Assembly (NCBI GenBank): GCA_016295355.1
Contig: JAEDLK010000006.1
Location: 1 to 64,000, forward strand
Origin: Clostridiaceae bacterium
GTDB taxonomy: Bacteria; Bacillota; Clostridia; Oscillospirales; Acutalibacteraceae
Length of the DNA: 64,000 bases
Reading direction: 5' to 3'
The position numbers and the translations under genes are program-made. Positions 7,478 through 17,100 of the stretch are shown here, piece after piece. The notes under the pieces are model-generated. The model ran no database searches, was not told where the DNA came from, and saw only the letters and a list, made by a program, of their open reading frames with translations. Positions within the stretch are counted from its first letter, which is position 1. Every line of letters begins with the position of its first letter.

Positions 7478-8479
7478 ATGTCATTGTTTGAAAGCTATGA
7501 AAGAAGAATCGACCAAATCAATGCGGAGCTTGTCAAGCATTCCATTTCTTCTATTGAAGAGGCCAAGCAGATCTGCGATGAGGCCGGTGTCGATGCTTAC
7601 AATATCGTTAAGGGAATTCAGCCGATCTGTTTTGAAAATGCCTGCTGGGCTTACACAGTCGGTTGTGCCATTGCTTTGAAGGAAAAGGTCGGCAGCGCTG
7701 CTGAGGCTGCCGAGAAGATCGGCTTGGGCTTGCAGTCCTTCTGTATTCCCGGCAGTGTGGCCGATGACCGTAAGGTAGGTCTTGGTCACGGCAATTTGGG
7801 TGCCATGCTGTTGAGAGAAGAAACCAAGTGCTTCGCCTTCCTGGCCGGTCATGAATCCTTTGCTGCCGCTGAAGGTGCTATCGGTTTGGCCAAGAGTGCC
7901 AACCGTGCTCGTAAGGAAGATCTTCGGGTCATTTTGAACGGCCTTGGAAAGGATGCCGCCCAGATCATTTCCCGTATCAACGGCTTTACCTATGTACAGA
8001 CACAGTTCGACTATTATACGGGTGAGCTGAAAATCGTGAAGGAAACCGCCTACTCCAAGGGCGAGCGTGCCAAGGTTCGCTGTTATGGTGCCGATGATGT
8101 CCGCGAGGGCGTGGCTATTATGCATCACGAGGGCGTGGATGTATCCATTACCGGTAACTCCACCAACCCGACCCGCTTCCAGCATCCGGTTGCCGGCACC
8201 TATAAAAAGGAATGTATTGAACAAGGCAAGAAGTATTTCTCTGTGGCCTCCGGCGGCGGTACAGGCCGTACCTTGCATCCGGATAATATGGCGGCGGGCC
8301 CTGCCTCTTACGGCATGACCGATACCATGGGCCGTATGCACTCCGATGCACAGTTCGCCGGTTCCTCCTCGGTTCCCGCTCATGTGGAAATGATGGGTCT
8401 GATCGGCATGGGTAACAACCCCATGGTCGGCGCCACCGTCGCCTGCGCTGTGGCTGTGGAAGAAGCCTTGAAAAAATAA
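7478..8479 (+). CDS. GGGtGRT family protein
   Basis: A 333-residue cytoplasmic protein carrying the signature GGGTGRT within VASGGGTGRTLHPDNM, for which the family is named. Other conserved-looking stretches are GLGHGNLGAMLL, FLAGHESFAAAEGAIGLAKSANRARKED is helical, and GNSTNPTRFQHP. Gly-rich turns and several His and Asp residues suggest a catalytic or ligand-binding protein, but the biochemical role of the family is not known to me. The ATG at 7478 is chosen over one at 7439 because AAGGGAGGG precedes it at good spacing. It is co-transcribed with the Fe-S scaffold-like gene, an association recalled as recurrent in Clostridia. Confidence 0.8.
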   Translation: MSLFESYERRIDQINAELVKHSISSIEEAKQICDEAGVDAYNIVKGIQPICFENACWAYTVGCAIALKEKVGSAAEAAEKIGLGLQSFCIPGSVADDRKVGLGHGNLGAMLLREETKCFAFLAGHESFAAAEGAIGLAKSANRARKEDLRVILNGLGKDAAQIISRINGFTYVQTQFDYYTGELKIVKETAYSKGERAKVRCYGADDVREGVAIMHHEGVDVSITGNSTNPTRFQHPVAGTYKKECIEQGKKYFSVASGGGTGRTLHPDNMAAGPASYGMTDTMGRMHSDAQFAGSSSVPAHVEMMGLIGMGNNPMVGATVACAVAVEEALKK

Positions 8480-8497
8480 TTACTGATTATCCAATAG

Positions 8498-8535
8498 ACC
8501 GAAGCCTTTCGATTCGCAGGGCTTCGGTTTTTTTA
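8498..8535 (+). terminator. Terminator after the GGGtGRT gene
   Basis: Nine-base stem ACCGAAGCC/GGCTTCGGT with a 13-nt loop and a run of eight T. Confidence 0.85.
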
Positions 8536-8584
8536 TGCACATCAAAACCATGTTGCATACACACATCCGTCACAGAAAAATCGC

Positions 8585-8613
8585 TTGAAAAATAGGACTT
8601 CATATGATAGAAT
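8585..8613 (+). promoter_or_regulatory. Promoter upstream of the GT2 gene
   Basis: TTGAAA (8585-8590), 17 bp spacer, TAGAAT (8608-8613). The next start codon is at 9060, so a transcript would carry a leader of about 440 nt. Confidence 0.65.
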
Positions 8614-8619
8614 GACTGT

Positions 8620-9059
8620 GTCAATAAGACAGTGAAGTACGGAAGAAAACGCAACGGTCAAAGGGGCCGTAAAAGGCATGGCTTGTCCTGGATTATGCAA
8701 GGCGATAAAAGACGCCGCAGGGTGTGAATGAAATGGCCGGGCGGCCGGTTTGCTTACGGCCACGACCTTTCATGTATTGAAAACCCCAAGGACGACGGAT
8801 GGGCCTATAAAATGAGAAGGAACAGTATATTCAAGGTGTTAAGCTGTTTTTTCTGACCGTCCCCAACAACTTTACATAGCCTTAGAGGAAACGGCGAAAC
8901 GCACCATGACGGCGTTGTCCTTTTCGAACTTTATCGGCAGAGAACACAAGAAGAAATCCAATAGGATCTGTCGCTGTTAACACGGGCATCCGATACCATC
9001 TCAAAAAACTGTTCGGGCAAGCCGGCGTTCCGGCTGTGTCCAAGATTTAGGAGTGTGCG
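8620..9059 (+). other. Long gene-free leader, structured or decayed sequence
   Basis: No credible gene is found on either strand. Inverted repeats are visible: GGCG/CGCC near 8701-8716; ATGAAA with TTTCAT enclosing TGGCCG/CGGCCA at about 8728-8773; and AGCCGG/CCGGCT near 9021-9036. Fragments in plus-strand frames look faintly protein-like but are broken by stops. It is either an RNA leader of the glycosyltransferase operon or the remnant of a lost gene. It could not be matched to RNase P, 6S RNA or a known riboswitch by eye. Confidence 0.4.
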
Positions 9060-10061
9060 ATGAAACCCTGTTTATATATGGTTATCCCTTGCTATAACGA
9101 AGAGGCGGTGTTGCCGGTTACGGCACCGCTGTTTATCGGGCAATTAAAGGCGTTGATCGAAGAAGAGCTTGTTTCGTCCGACAGTCGGATTCTGTTTGTG
9201 GATGACGGCAGCCGGGATCAAACCTATGCCATCATACAGTCATTGGCACAGGCCGAGTCGGCTGTGATCGGGCTTCGACTAAGTCGAAATTTTTCGCATC
9301 AAAATGCCTTATATGCCGGCATGATGGAGGCACGGCGGTTTTGTGATATTTGCATCACCACCGATTGCGACGGTCAGGATGATCCGTCTGCTATGCGGGA
9401 AATGGTGGTAAAATATGCAGAGGGCAACGAGGTTGTATACGGTGTTCGGCGCAGTCGCAAGAATGACGGTTTCTTCAAACGCTCCAGTGCCCGATTCTTT
9501 TATCGTGTGATGCAGTGGATGGGGGCTGAAACCATCCCCGATCATGCCGATTATCGGCTGATGTCCAAGTCGGTTTTAGAGGTATTGTCCTCTTTTAAGG
9601 AAACCAACCTGTTTTTGCGGGGCATGGTGCCATTGGTGGGCTTCAGAAGTACGGCGATATACTATGATCGAGCCGATCGTTTGGCCGGCAAGACGCATTA
9701 TTCCCTGCACGGAATGTGCCGCCTGGCACTAAACGGCATCACCAGCTTTTCGGTGCGCCCTTTGCGTGCCGTGACAGGCTTGGGCTTTTTGGTCACGCTG
9801 ATCAGTCTAAGCGGCGTCATTTGGTCGGTGCTGTGCCGTCTTTTAGAGACGGCCGTTTCGGGGTGGGCGTCGCTTGTTTGTATCATTTGCTTTTTAGGTG
9901 GTATTCAATTGCTCTCATTGGGCGTTATCGGGGAGTATGTCGGTCGCATTTATCTGGAAACCAAGAGTCGTCCCCGTTATGTGATCAGCGAGCGAACCGG
10001 CCAATCGGACAAACCGTCCTGTTCGGGCCATGCTTTGCAAGAAGAAAATCATGAAAAATAA
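9060..10061 (+). CDS. GtrB/DPM1-type family 2 glycosyltransferase
   Basis: A 333-residue GT-A fold transferase. The nucleotide-sugar site is visible as YNEEAVLP near the start, VDDGSRDQT and TTDCDGQDDP (the metal-binding acidic motif). ADYRLMSKSV fits the acceptor region of polyprenyl-phosphate glycosyltransferases. Two membrane helices (about residues 230-255 and 265-290) close the protein, as in GtrB/YkoT/DPM1 relatives. It likely loads a sugar onto undecaprenyl phosphate at the inner membrane face, for decoration of a wall polymer or exopolysaccharide. The ATG has an AGGAG site. It is 42 bp upstream of the giant secreted esterase gene and perhaps in one operon with it. Confidence 0.88.
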   Translation: MKPCLYMVIPCYNEEAVLPVTAPLFIGQLKALIEEELVSSDSRILFVDDGSRDQTYAIIQSLAQAESAVIGLRLSRNFSHQNALYAGMMEARRFCDICITTDCDGQDDPSAMREMVVKYAEGNEVVYGVRRSRKNDGFFKRSSARFFYRVMQWMGAETIPDHADYRLMSKSVLEVLSSFKETNLFLRGMVPLVGFRSTAIYYDRADRLAGKTHYSLHGMCRLALNGITSFSVRPLRAVTGLGFLVTLISLSGVIWSVLCRLLETAVSGWASLVCIICFLGGIQLLSLGVIGEYVGRIYLETKSRPRYVISERTGQSDKPSCSGHALQEENHEK

Positions 10062-10103
10062 CCGAGGTCTGCCGGATTAGGCTATATCAAGGGGGAAAAT
10101 GTC

Positions 10104-13100
10104 ATGATGAAAAAAGGAATGAGTCTGTTGATTGCCGTTTGTCTGGTATTGACAGTCTGCACCGTGCCGATTGTTGCCCAACAGCCGCAAGAGGTTGGCT
10201 TGAAAAACAGCCTTGGCCGCTATTATAAGTTTTCATATGCGGCGGGCGAAGATCGGTTTGCCTATGAGTTGGACAGTCAGGCCACCTATAAGGGCAATGT
10301 CTTTTATCCGTTGTGGGATTATACGGATCAAGTTTCGGGTGCCGAGATCACCTACAAAACCATATCCGACGGTGCTACGGGCGGTAAGGATGTTTTGCAG
10401 ATAAAAGCCAGAAATGCTATTTATCTGACACCGCTGACGACCGACGGCCGCCCCTTCGAGGTGCTGCCCGGCAAGCAGTATATGGTTAGGATCAACGCCT
10501 ATTTAGAGGTAGAGACGGCCTGTTCACAGGGCGCTATTGTTTTGGGTTGCGGAAACAAACCGATTGCCAGTTGGGATGAGTACTACCTAAACGCCGGCGC
10601 TAATCGGGTCAAGGGCACGATGGGTGCCGATACGGTTGAAAAAATTGCCAACGCCAACAATCCGGCCAATAAACCGGTTTATGTGATGGGCATGACCGTG
10701 AATAACGGAAACAACTGGGCCAGTCGTGTTTTCGGGGATACAACAATCACCGCCTTCGGCATTAACAGAACCAAGGCGCTGTTCGTGCCGGATGAAACAA
10801 CACCCGGCTGTGAGATGAAACCGGTATACGATGCCGAAAACGATTCTTATTCCTTTTACTGGCCGCTGTATAACAATGCGGCTTGCACGACGCCAAGCGA
10901 TGTCGACAAGGATTCTAAACAGGATATCGGCGTTACCAACAATTATTTAACATTGTTTTTTTCAGCCAGTACTTATACCGATGAAGCGGGTAACGAGCAT
11001 CCCTTTACTTATGATATTGAATCTATTGAGATTTGGGAAAACGGCTATACACCCGGCGTATCCTTTATGGTGGACGGGAAAGTCGTCAAAAGCGTTGAGG
11101 GCGATGCCCGTGCCAAAATGCCATACTTTGTGCCCGAAACACCGGCGGATCAAGTTTTTACCGGTTGGTATACCGATGCTGCCTGTACGACACCGGTTGA
11201 TGACCGGGCCGAACTGGTGCCGGGTGTCACCAAGCTGTATGCCGGCTTTGACGATCGCCGCATTTCGCTTGATTGCACCACGGCCGGGCAAACCAATCGG
11301 GATTATAAAATCATTTGTCCGAGTGTCTATGCCGGGGATCCGGTCAATGCGTATACCGGTCTTTCCCGGCGTGGCGGTTGGTCATATCAACAGTACAGTA
11401 CCGAGGGTTATGCTCAATTTTATGCCACACAGCCGTGGCCGAATAAGGGCGCTTATATTTTTGCGGATGACGAGGGAAAGGCCTTTGTTTTGGAACCGCA
11501 TACCACCTATGATATCACCATTGAATACAAAGTGAATGATCTTGTAACGGCTGAAGAAGTAGGCACCCTGCCGGACGGTTCGACCTATCCGGGCGGCAGT
11601 GTGAGCTTGTCGGTGGGCGTCGGCATGCCGCTCAAAAACCGATTGGATTTGGCGGATAATACCTTTACAAAGAAAACGGCCGACAAAACCTTCACTCAAA
11701 CCACCGATTGGATCAGCGAAACCTATACGTTGACCACGAATGATCTGGCCGGCATGTTGCCGGTAGCCGGTATATATGTTTCTTCAAAACAGCTTCCCAA
11801 ACGATACAATGCGGATGGAACCGCCATCAACGCTGAACCGGCCGATACGCAGTACGGATTGAATCAGTTATATCTGCGCCGCTATCAAATCGTCAAGCAA
11901 ACCAAGGTGGCACTGAAGGATTGCTTTGGTCATTCGTTAGCCGAGACCTTTGTGCGTGCCGGCGAAACGGTTGATCTGAACAAACTGGTTGCGCCCGGGG
12001 ATTATTTGTTTGAGAATCATACCGGTTACACAGCCGCATCGTTTGATTGGTATACCGATGCCGACTGCCAAACGGCCGTTCTAACCGATACGCCTACCGT
12101 CAGCGGTGACAGCGTGACCTATTACGCCGTGCCGAAAATGCCCGTTCAGTGGGACGAAAATCAGGTCAGCTATAACGGATTTGAAGAATCGGGTCTTGTG
12201 TTGGGCGACTATTGGAAAACGAAAGGCTACCAAAGCGCTACGGCGTTAGGCGGAAACCGTACGGCATCGCCTATCAATATTGCGCCCTCTGTCACCTTAA
12301 AGGATCATACAACCTATCTGGTAACCTTCATGTATCAGTCAACCTCCGGCACAACGGTCATCATCGGTGATACGCAAAAAGACCTGCCGGTATCTGATTG
12401 GACGACCGTTACCGTGGCGGCTATGGCGAAGGATTCGGCCATGCCGTTCTCGCTTTGCAAGGGCGACATCACCTTCGATAATGTCAGTGTCTCAACGGTG
12501 CTTTCAGACGGTGGTGCTTCAGTGCTGACAAAGGCGGCACAGCAAGAGGCCGGTAAACAGGCCATGCGGTTTTATTATACCTATCGTTCGCCTGACGGCA
12601 CCGGGCTGTCGGCCGCCGGTGCGGATTATGCCATTGCCGAACGGGGCGTTTTGTTGCTGTCCGGCACCTTTGATCGGGATGAAACCCTAACACTGGCCAA
12701 TGCAAAGGCTGTTTGTTTGAAGAAGACGGCGGACTTTGATACCTGTTGGCAGGCGAGCGACGGTTTGGTGACCTATAGTAATTATGTCACTGATTTTGCT
12801 ATAGAGGATGAACGGATGCTGACGGTCAGAGGCTATGTGATCCTGACGGACGGGAAGATCTGTTATTCGGTTCCTCACGCCTACAGCGTTAAAGAGCATA
12901 CGCTGTATACCGACCTTTTGAATGCACGAACAACCTACCGTTTGGAAGATCCGGATGTGCTTGATAAGGTCAAAATTGAAGGCTCCTTTGATGTGTTGGA
13001 CGAGGGAATTACCTTTGACTGGACCGGCAGTTCCTTGATATTTGATGCAACTTGCATGGGACAGACAGTGGTTGCCATGCACTATAACGGCGAGACCACC

Positions 13101-13961
13101 TTCCAAAGTTATGCACTGTACATAGACGGTGTTTTGCAGGAAGAATATTTAGCACCGGAGTCCGTCAATCTTGACGGTCGTACGGTGTCGGCGTTGGTGT
13201 TCGATGTCGGTAAACCCGGCAACCATCATGTGCAAATCAGCCGTCGGGTTGAGGCGGCCGTCGGGCCCAGTGAGATGCTGTCTTTGACCCTCAACGGTGA
13301 ACTGTTAAAGACAAACGATAACGAAAAGCTGATTGAGTTCATCGGCGACTCCATTACCTGCGGTGTGGGTGATTTGGCGGTAAACGGTCAGCCGTATGCC
13401 GATAACAAGAGCGACGGCACGCAGGCCTATGCCTTTTTAACGGCCATGGAATTGAATGCCGATTGGCGTATCCGCAGTCGCGGCGGTAGCGGCTTTGCCT
13501 ATTGCTGTGACGGGCGCCGTGACAACACCACTTCCTGGGATTTAATGTATCCGTTGGAAAACCCGTTCCGGGATACCGTACGGCCTTATACGCAGGACAG
13601 GCAGGCCGATTTGGTTTGCATTTACCTGGGCACCAACGATGTGGCCGGTTATCATTATGTCGGGAAGCCCATGGCGGAAAATGTCGGGCAGGTTATGACC
13701 GATATGAAACGGTTGGTGTCGGTCATCAAGAGCTATAACCCGTCTGCCGATATTGTTTGGTTGGCCGGTGGCATGACGGATGACTATATTCCGTATGCAA
13801 AGCAGGTGATCAATGAACTGGGCGGCGAGGAAAACGGGTATTATTACTGTCAATTCCCCAGTCATCTGAACGCCGGCGGCAGTGCTCATCCGAATGCGGC
13901 ACAGCAGAAGCTGATGCAGGAAACATTGTGTGCGTTTATAACCGAAAAAGGATTGCTGTAA
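10104..13961 (+). CDS. Giant secreted protein with C-terminal CE2-like SGNH esterase
   Basis: A 1,285-residue exported protein. Residues 1-25 are a signal peptide ending near VAQ. The N-terminal 900 residues look like serial beta-sandwich modules, with two Listeria-Bacteroides-type repeats (VFTGWYTDAACTTPV and FDWYTDADC). Residues about 950-1065 resemble the jelly-roll domain of carbohydrate esterase family 2 (GITFDWTGSSLIFDA, HHVQISRR). The last 220 residues are an SGNH hydrolase: FIGDSITCG (Ser near 1083), GTNDVAG (Asn near 1177) and AHPNA (His near 1261). It probably deacetylates an extracellular polysaccharide. No dockerin, LPXTG or membrane anchor is seen at the C-terminus. It is paralogous to the next gene. 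Confidence 0.85.
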   Translation: MMKKGMSLLIAVCLVLTVCTVPIVAQQPQEVGLKNSLGRYYKFSYAAGEDRFAYELDSQATYKGNVFYPLWDYTDQVSGAEITYKTISDGATGGKDVLQIKARNAIYLTPLTTDGRPFEVLPGKQYMVRINAYLEVETACSQGAIVLGCGNKPIASWDEYYLNAGANRVKGTMGADTVEKIANANNPANKPVYVMGMTVNNGNNWASRVFGDTTITAFGINRTKALFVPDETTPGCEMKPVYDAENDSYSFYWPLYNNAACTTPSDVDKDSKQDIGVTNNYLTLFFSASTYTDEAGNEHPFTYDIESIEIWENGYTPGVSFMVDGKVVKSVEGDARAKMPYFVPETPADQVFTGWYTDAACTTPVDDRAELVPGVTKLYAGFDDRRISLDCTTAGQTNRDYKIICPSVYAGDPVNAYTGLSRRGGWSYQQYSTEGYAQFYATQPWPNKGAYIFADDEGKAFVLEPHTTYDITIEYKVNDLVTAEEVGTLPDGSTYPGGSVSLSVGVGMPLKNRLDLADNTFTKKTADKTFTQTTDWISETYTLTTNDLAGMLPVAGIYVSSKQLPKRYNADGTAINAEPADTQYGLNQLYLRRYQIVKQTKVALKDCFGHSLAETFVRAGETVDLNKLVAPGDYLFENHTGYTAASFDWYTDADCQTAVLTDTPTVSGDSVTYYAVPKMPVQWDENQVSYNGFEESGLVLGDYWKTKGYQSATALGGNRTASPINIAPSVTLKDHTTYLVTFMYQSTSGTTVIIGDTQKDLPVSDWTTVTVAAMAKDSAMPFSLCKGDITFDNVSVSTVLSDGGASVLTKAAQQEAGKQAMRFYYTYRSPDGTGLSAAGADYAIAERGVLLLSGTFDRDETLTLANAKAVCLKKTADFDTCWQASDGLVTYSNYVTDFAIEDERMLTVRGYVILTDGKICYSVPHAYSVKEHTLYTDLLNARTTYRLEDPDVLDKVKIEGSFDVLDEGITFDWTGSSLIFDATCMGQTVVAMHYNGETTFQSYALYIDGVLQEEYLAPESVNLDGRTVSALVFDVGKPGNHHVQISRRVEAAVGPSEMLSLTLNGELLKTNDNEKLIEFIGDSITCGVGDLAVNGQPYADNKSDGTQAYAFLTAMELNADWRIRSRGGSGFAYCCDGRRDNTTSWDLMYPLENPFRDTVRPYTQDRQADLVCIYLGTNDVAGYHYVGKPMAENVGQVMTDMKRLVSVIKSYNPSADIVWLAGGMTDDYIPYAKQVINELGGEENGYYYCQFPSHLNAGGSAHPNAAQQKLMQETLCAFITEKGLL

Positions 13962-14041
13962 ACGCTGCTGTTGGTCGGATAGTTGCAATGGCATCAGCAT
14001 TTGGTATATGTGATAAAAATGGCACACAAAAGATAATTCTG

Positions 14042-14070
14042 TTGACAGTCAACTGAAAATTATGTATAAT
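14042..14070 (+). promoter_or_regulatory. Consensus promoter of the second giant esterase gene
   Basis: TTGACA (14042-14047), 17 bp spacer, TATAAT (14065-14070): a perfect sigma-A promoter. The second copy therefore has its own transcription start rather than relying on the upstream gene. Confidence 0.85.
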
Positions 14071-14107
14071 GAATTGAGTAAAAAATGCATAGGAGCGTGT
14101 TATAACG

Positions 14108-17100
14108 ATGACAAAAAGAGCGATATGCCTTTTGCTGGTTCTTTGTTTGCTGGCAACTGTCTGTTCGGTGCCGTTAAGTGCCACTGAACCGGAAACGAAA
14201 CTGAAAAACAGCCTCGGTCGCTATTACAAATTTTCGTATGCGGCAGGCGAGGATCAGTATGCCTACGAATTGGACAAACAGGTAACCTATAAGGGGAATA
14301 CTTTCTATCCGTTCTGGAAGTACACAGATAAGACCACTACGGCTTCACTGACCTATAAGAGAATGTCCGACGGTGCTGCAGGCGGCACGGATGTTTTGCA
14401 GCTTAAAGCAAACGGCGGTGTGTATTTTACCCCGTTGACGGCTGACGGCAGCCCCTTTGAGGTGTTGCCGGGCAAGGAATATGTGGTAAAGGTCAATGCC
14501 TATCAGGAAGTGGAAACCAACCATTCCAATGTATTTGTTAGTTTGGGCGGCGGTAATAAGCCGATCAGTTCATGGTCGGAAAATTATGCCAACAACAGCC
14601 GTTCCCGGGTTAAGGGCGTTAGCGGTGACGCCAAATTAGAAAATGTTGCTTACGGTACGGTTAAGGATTACTACCGCCCCATCAATGCCAATGGATTTAA
14701 CGTTAACGGTGGTATGACATGGGCTACCAAAGTATACGGTGACACTACCGCGACAGCTTATAAAATGTCTAAAACCGTTTATTTCGGTGTGCCGGATGAG
14801 AATACACAGGGTTGTGATATGACGCCGGTCTATGATGCCGAAAACGACAGCTATTCCTTTGTTTGGCCGTTGTATAACAACGCAGATGCCACATCTATTG
14901 TCGATTCAAATAAGGACGGCGAACAGGACACCTTTACCTCTAACAACTATCTGACCTTGTTCTTCTCGGTGGGTTCCTTTAAGGATGAACAAGGCGTCGT
15001 ACATCCCTTTACTTATGACATCGAATCGATTGAAATTTGGGAAAACGGCTATACCCCCGGTGTGTCGTTCGTTGTCGACGGACAAATCGTTAAGAGCGTA
15101 GAAGGGGAAGAACGCAATAATCTTCCGTATTTCATTCCTGAGGCTCCGGCCGGCAAAGTGTTTACCGGTTGGTATACCGATCGTGCTTGTACACAGATTG
15201 TCAATGACCGTAAGGCATTGTCTCCCGGCGTCACCAAGTTATACGCCGGCTTTGCCGATAAGCAAAGCTCTATTGACAGCTATTTGCCGGACTTAAGGAA
15301 CCGTGAGGACAAGGTTTATTATCCGAGCCTGTATGCGAGCGATACCGTGAATATGTATTCCGGTACTGCGGAGCGCGGTGGCTGGACTTATTACGGCCAC
15401 ACCGCCGAAGGCTATGTTGATTTCCATGTTACCCAGCCTTGGAATGGTTCCAGTGCTTATTTGGTGTGTGATCCGGACGGCAAGGCCTTCACTGTGGATC
15501 AGAATACCACCTACGATATTACAGTGGAATACAAGGTCAATAATATTATCAGTTCCGAAGAGGTGGGCACTCAGCCGGATGGCTCTACCTATGGCGGCGG
15601 CAGTGTTTCTTTCTCGGTCGGAGCCGGTATGGCGCTTAAAAACCGTCTTAATTTGGCCAATGTTAAGTTCGGTATTAGAAGCGAGACCAAGGCTTTTAAG
15701 GCCGAAACCGATTGGGAAAGTCAGACCTTTACCATTACCACCGATGAGATGAGCGGACAGTTACCGGTTGTGGGTGTGTATGTTTTCTGCTCTCAATTGC
15801 CTAACCGTTTCACTTCGGACGGTAAACTTATCACCAGTGAGCCCGGCAATACTTCTTATGGTTTCAACCAGTTGTATGTTCGCCGGATTAAGGTAACGAA
15901 GCATACTCAGGTAACCGTACTGGATCAGAACGGTTATACATTGAGTGAGTCCTTTACCCGTCCGGGTGAGACCTTTGATTTGGCGACGCTTGTCACCCCC
16001 GGTGAGGTCAAGCTCTCCGAAAATACAGGCTATACGGTTTCGTCCTTTTCATATTATTCTGATGCGGCCTGCACAAATAAGGTCGATTCGACCGTTGTAA
16101 CGGCCGAAGGCGAGTCCATGACCTATTATGCTGTTCCTGAAAGTCCTGTTCCCTTCGATAATCAGCAGGTGAGCTACTGTGGTTTTGAAGATGATGCAAA
16201 GGATATCGGGGGCTTTACCCGTACCACCGGTGACAGCAGTGCGACAGCCGTTACGGCCTCCTCTGCGGCCACGGTTAATGTGGCTTCCGGCAAGCTGGAT
16301 GACGGTCGCACCTATCAGGTGACCATGCGTTGCCGTTCAACAGCCGGCGCTTCTTTAACGGTGGGCAAAACCGCTGTTCAGATTCCGGCCGGTGACTTTA
16401 GAACCGTTTCCGTGGCGGCCGACAGTGTGGATGCCGCTATGCCGGTCACATTGACCGACGGTGATATCACACTCGACAATGTTAGCATCAACACCGTGGT
16501 GACTTCGGGCGGCGTTTCGGTTTTGACCGATGAAGCGCAGGAAGAAATCGGCGGGCAGGCATTACGGGCTTACTTTAAGTATCAATCGGCCGATGGAACG
16601 CATTTGACTGTGGCCGGACAGGAATTGACAATTGTTGAGCGTGGCATTTTGCTGATTGATACCGAAATTTTGTACGGTGAGCTGAAACTCAATACATTAG
16701 GTGCTGTTCACATTAAAAAGACAGCCGACTTTGATACTTGTTGGGATGTGGCTGAAGGAATGGTGACATACAGCGGCTATATCAAGGATTTTGAAATTGA
16801 TGATACCCGTTCGCTGGGGGTACGCGGCTATTTGAAAACGGACGACGGTGCGGTGTATTATGCCGAAGCCGGCACTCATACCATCAAGGAGGAAAAGATT
16901 TTCGAAAAATTCCTTGCGTCTGAAACAACCTATTCTTTAGCGGATCCCGAAGTGCTCAACAAGGTAAAGATCGAGGGCGCCTATGATGTGTTGCCCACCG
17001 GTATCACCTTTGACTGGACCGGCAGCTCGCTGATTTTCGATGCGGTCTGCAAGGGCGAGGTCGTTGTCGAAATGCAATACAGCAGTAATTCCATCTATCA

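Noticed and set aside
7481..8383. A 300-codon minus-strand open frame
   Set aside because: Shadow of the GGGtGRT gene, no ribosome site, and low-complexity composition.
8880..8960. GAGGAAACGGCGAAACGC-like stretch resembling part of RNase P RNA
   Set aside because: Only a short local resemblance; the other universally conserved RNase P blocks are absent.
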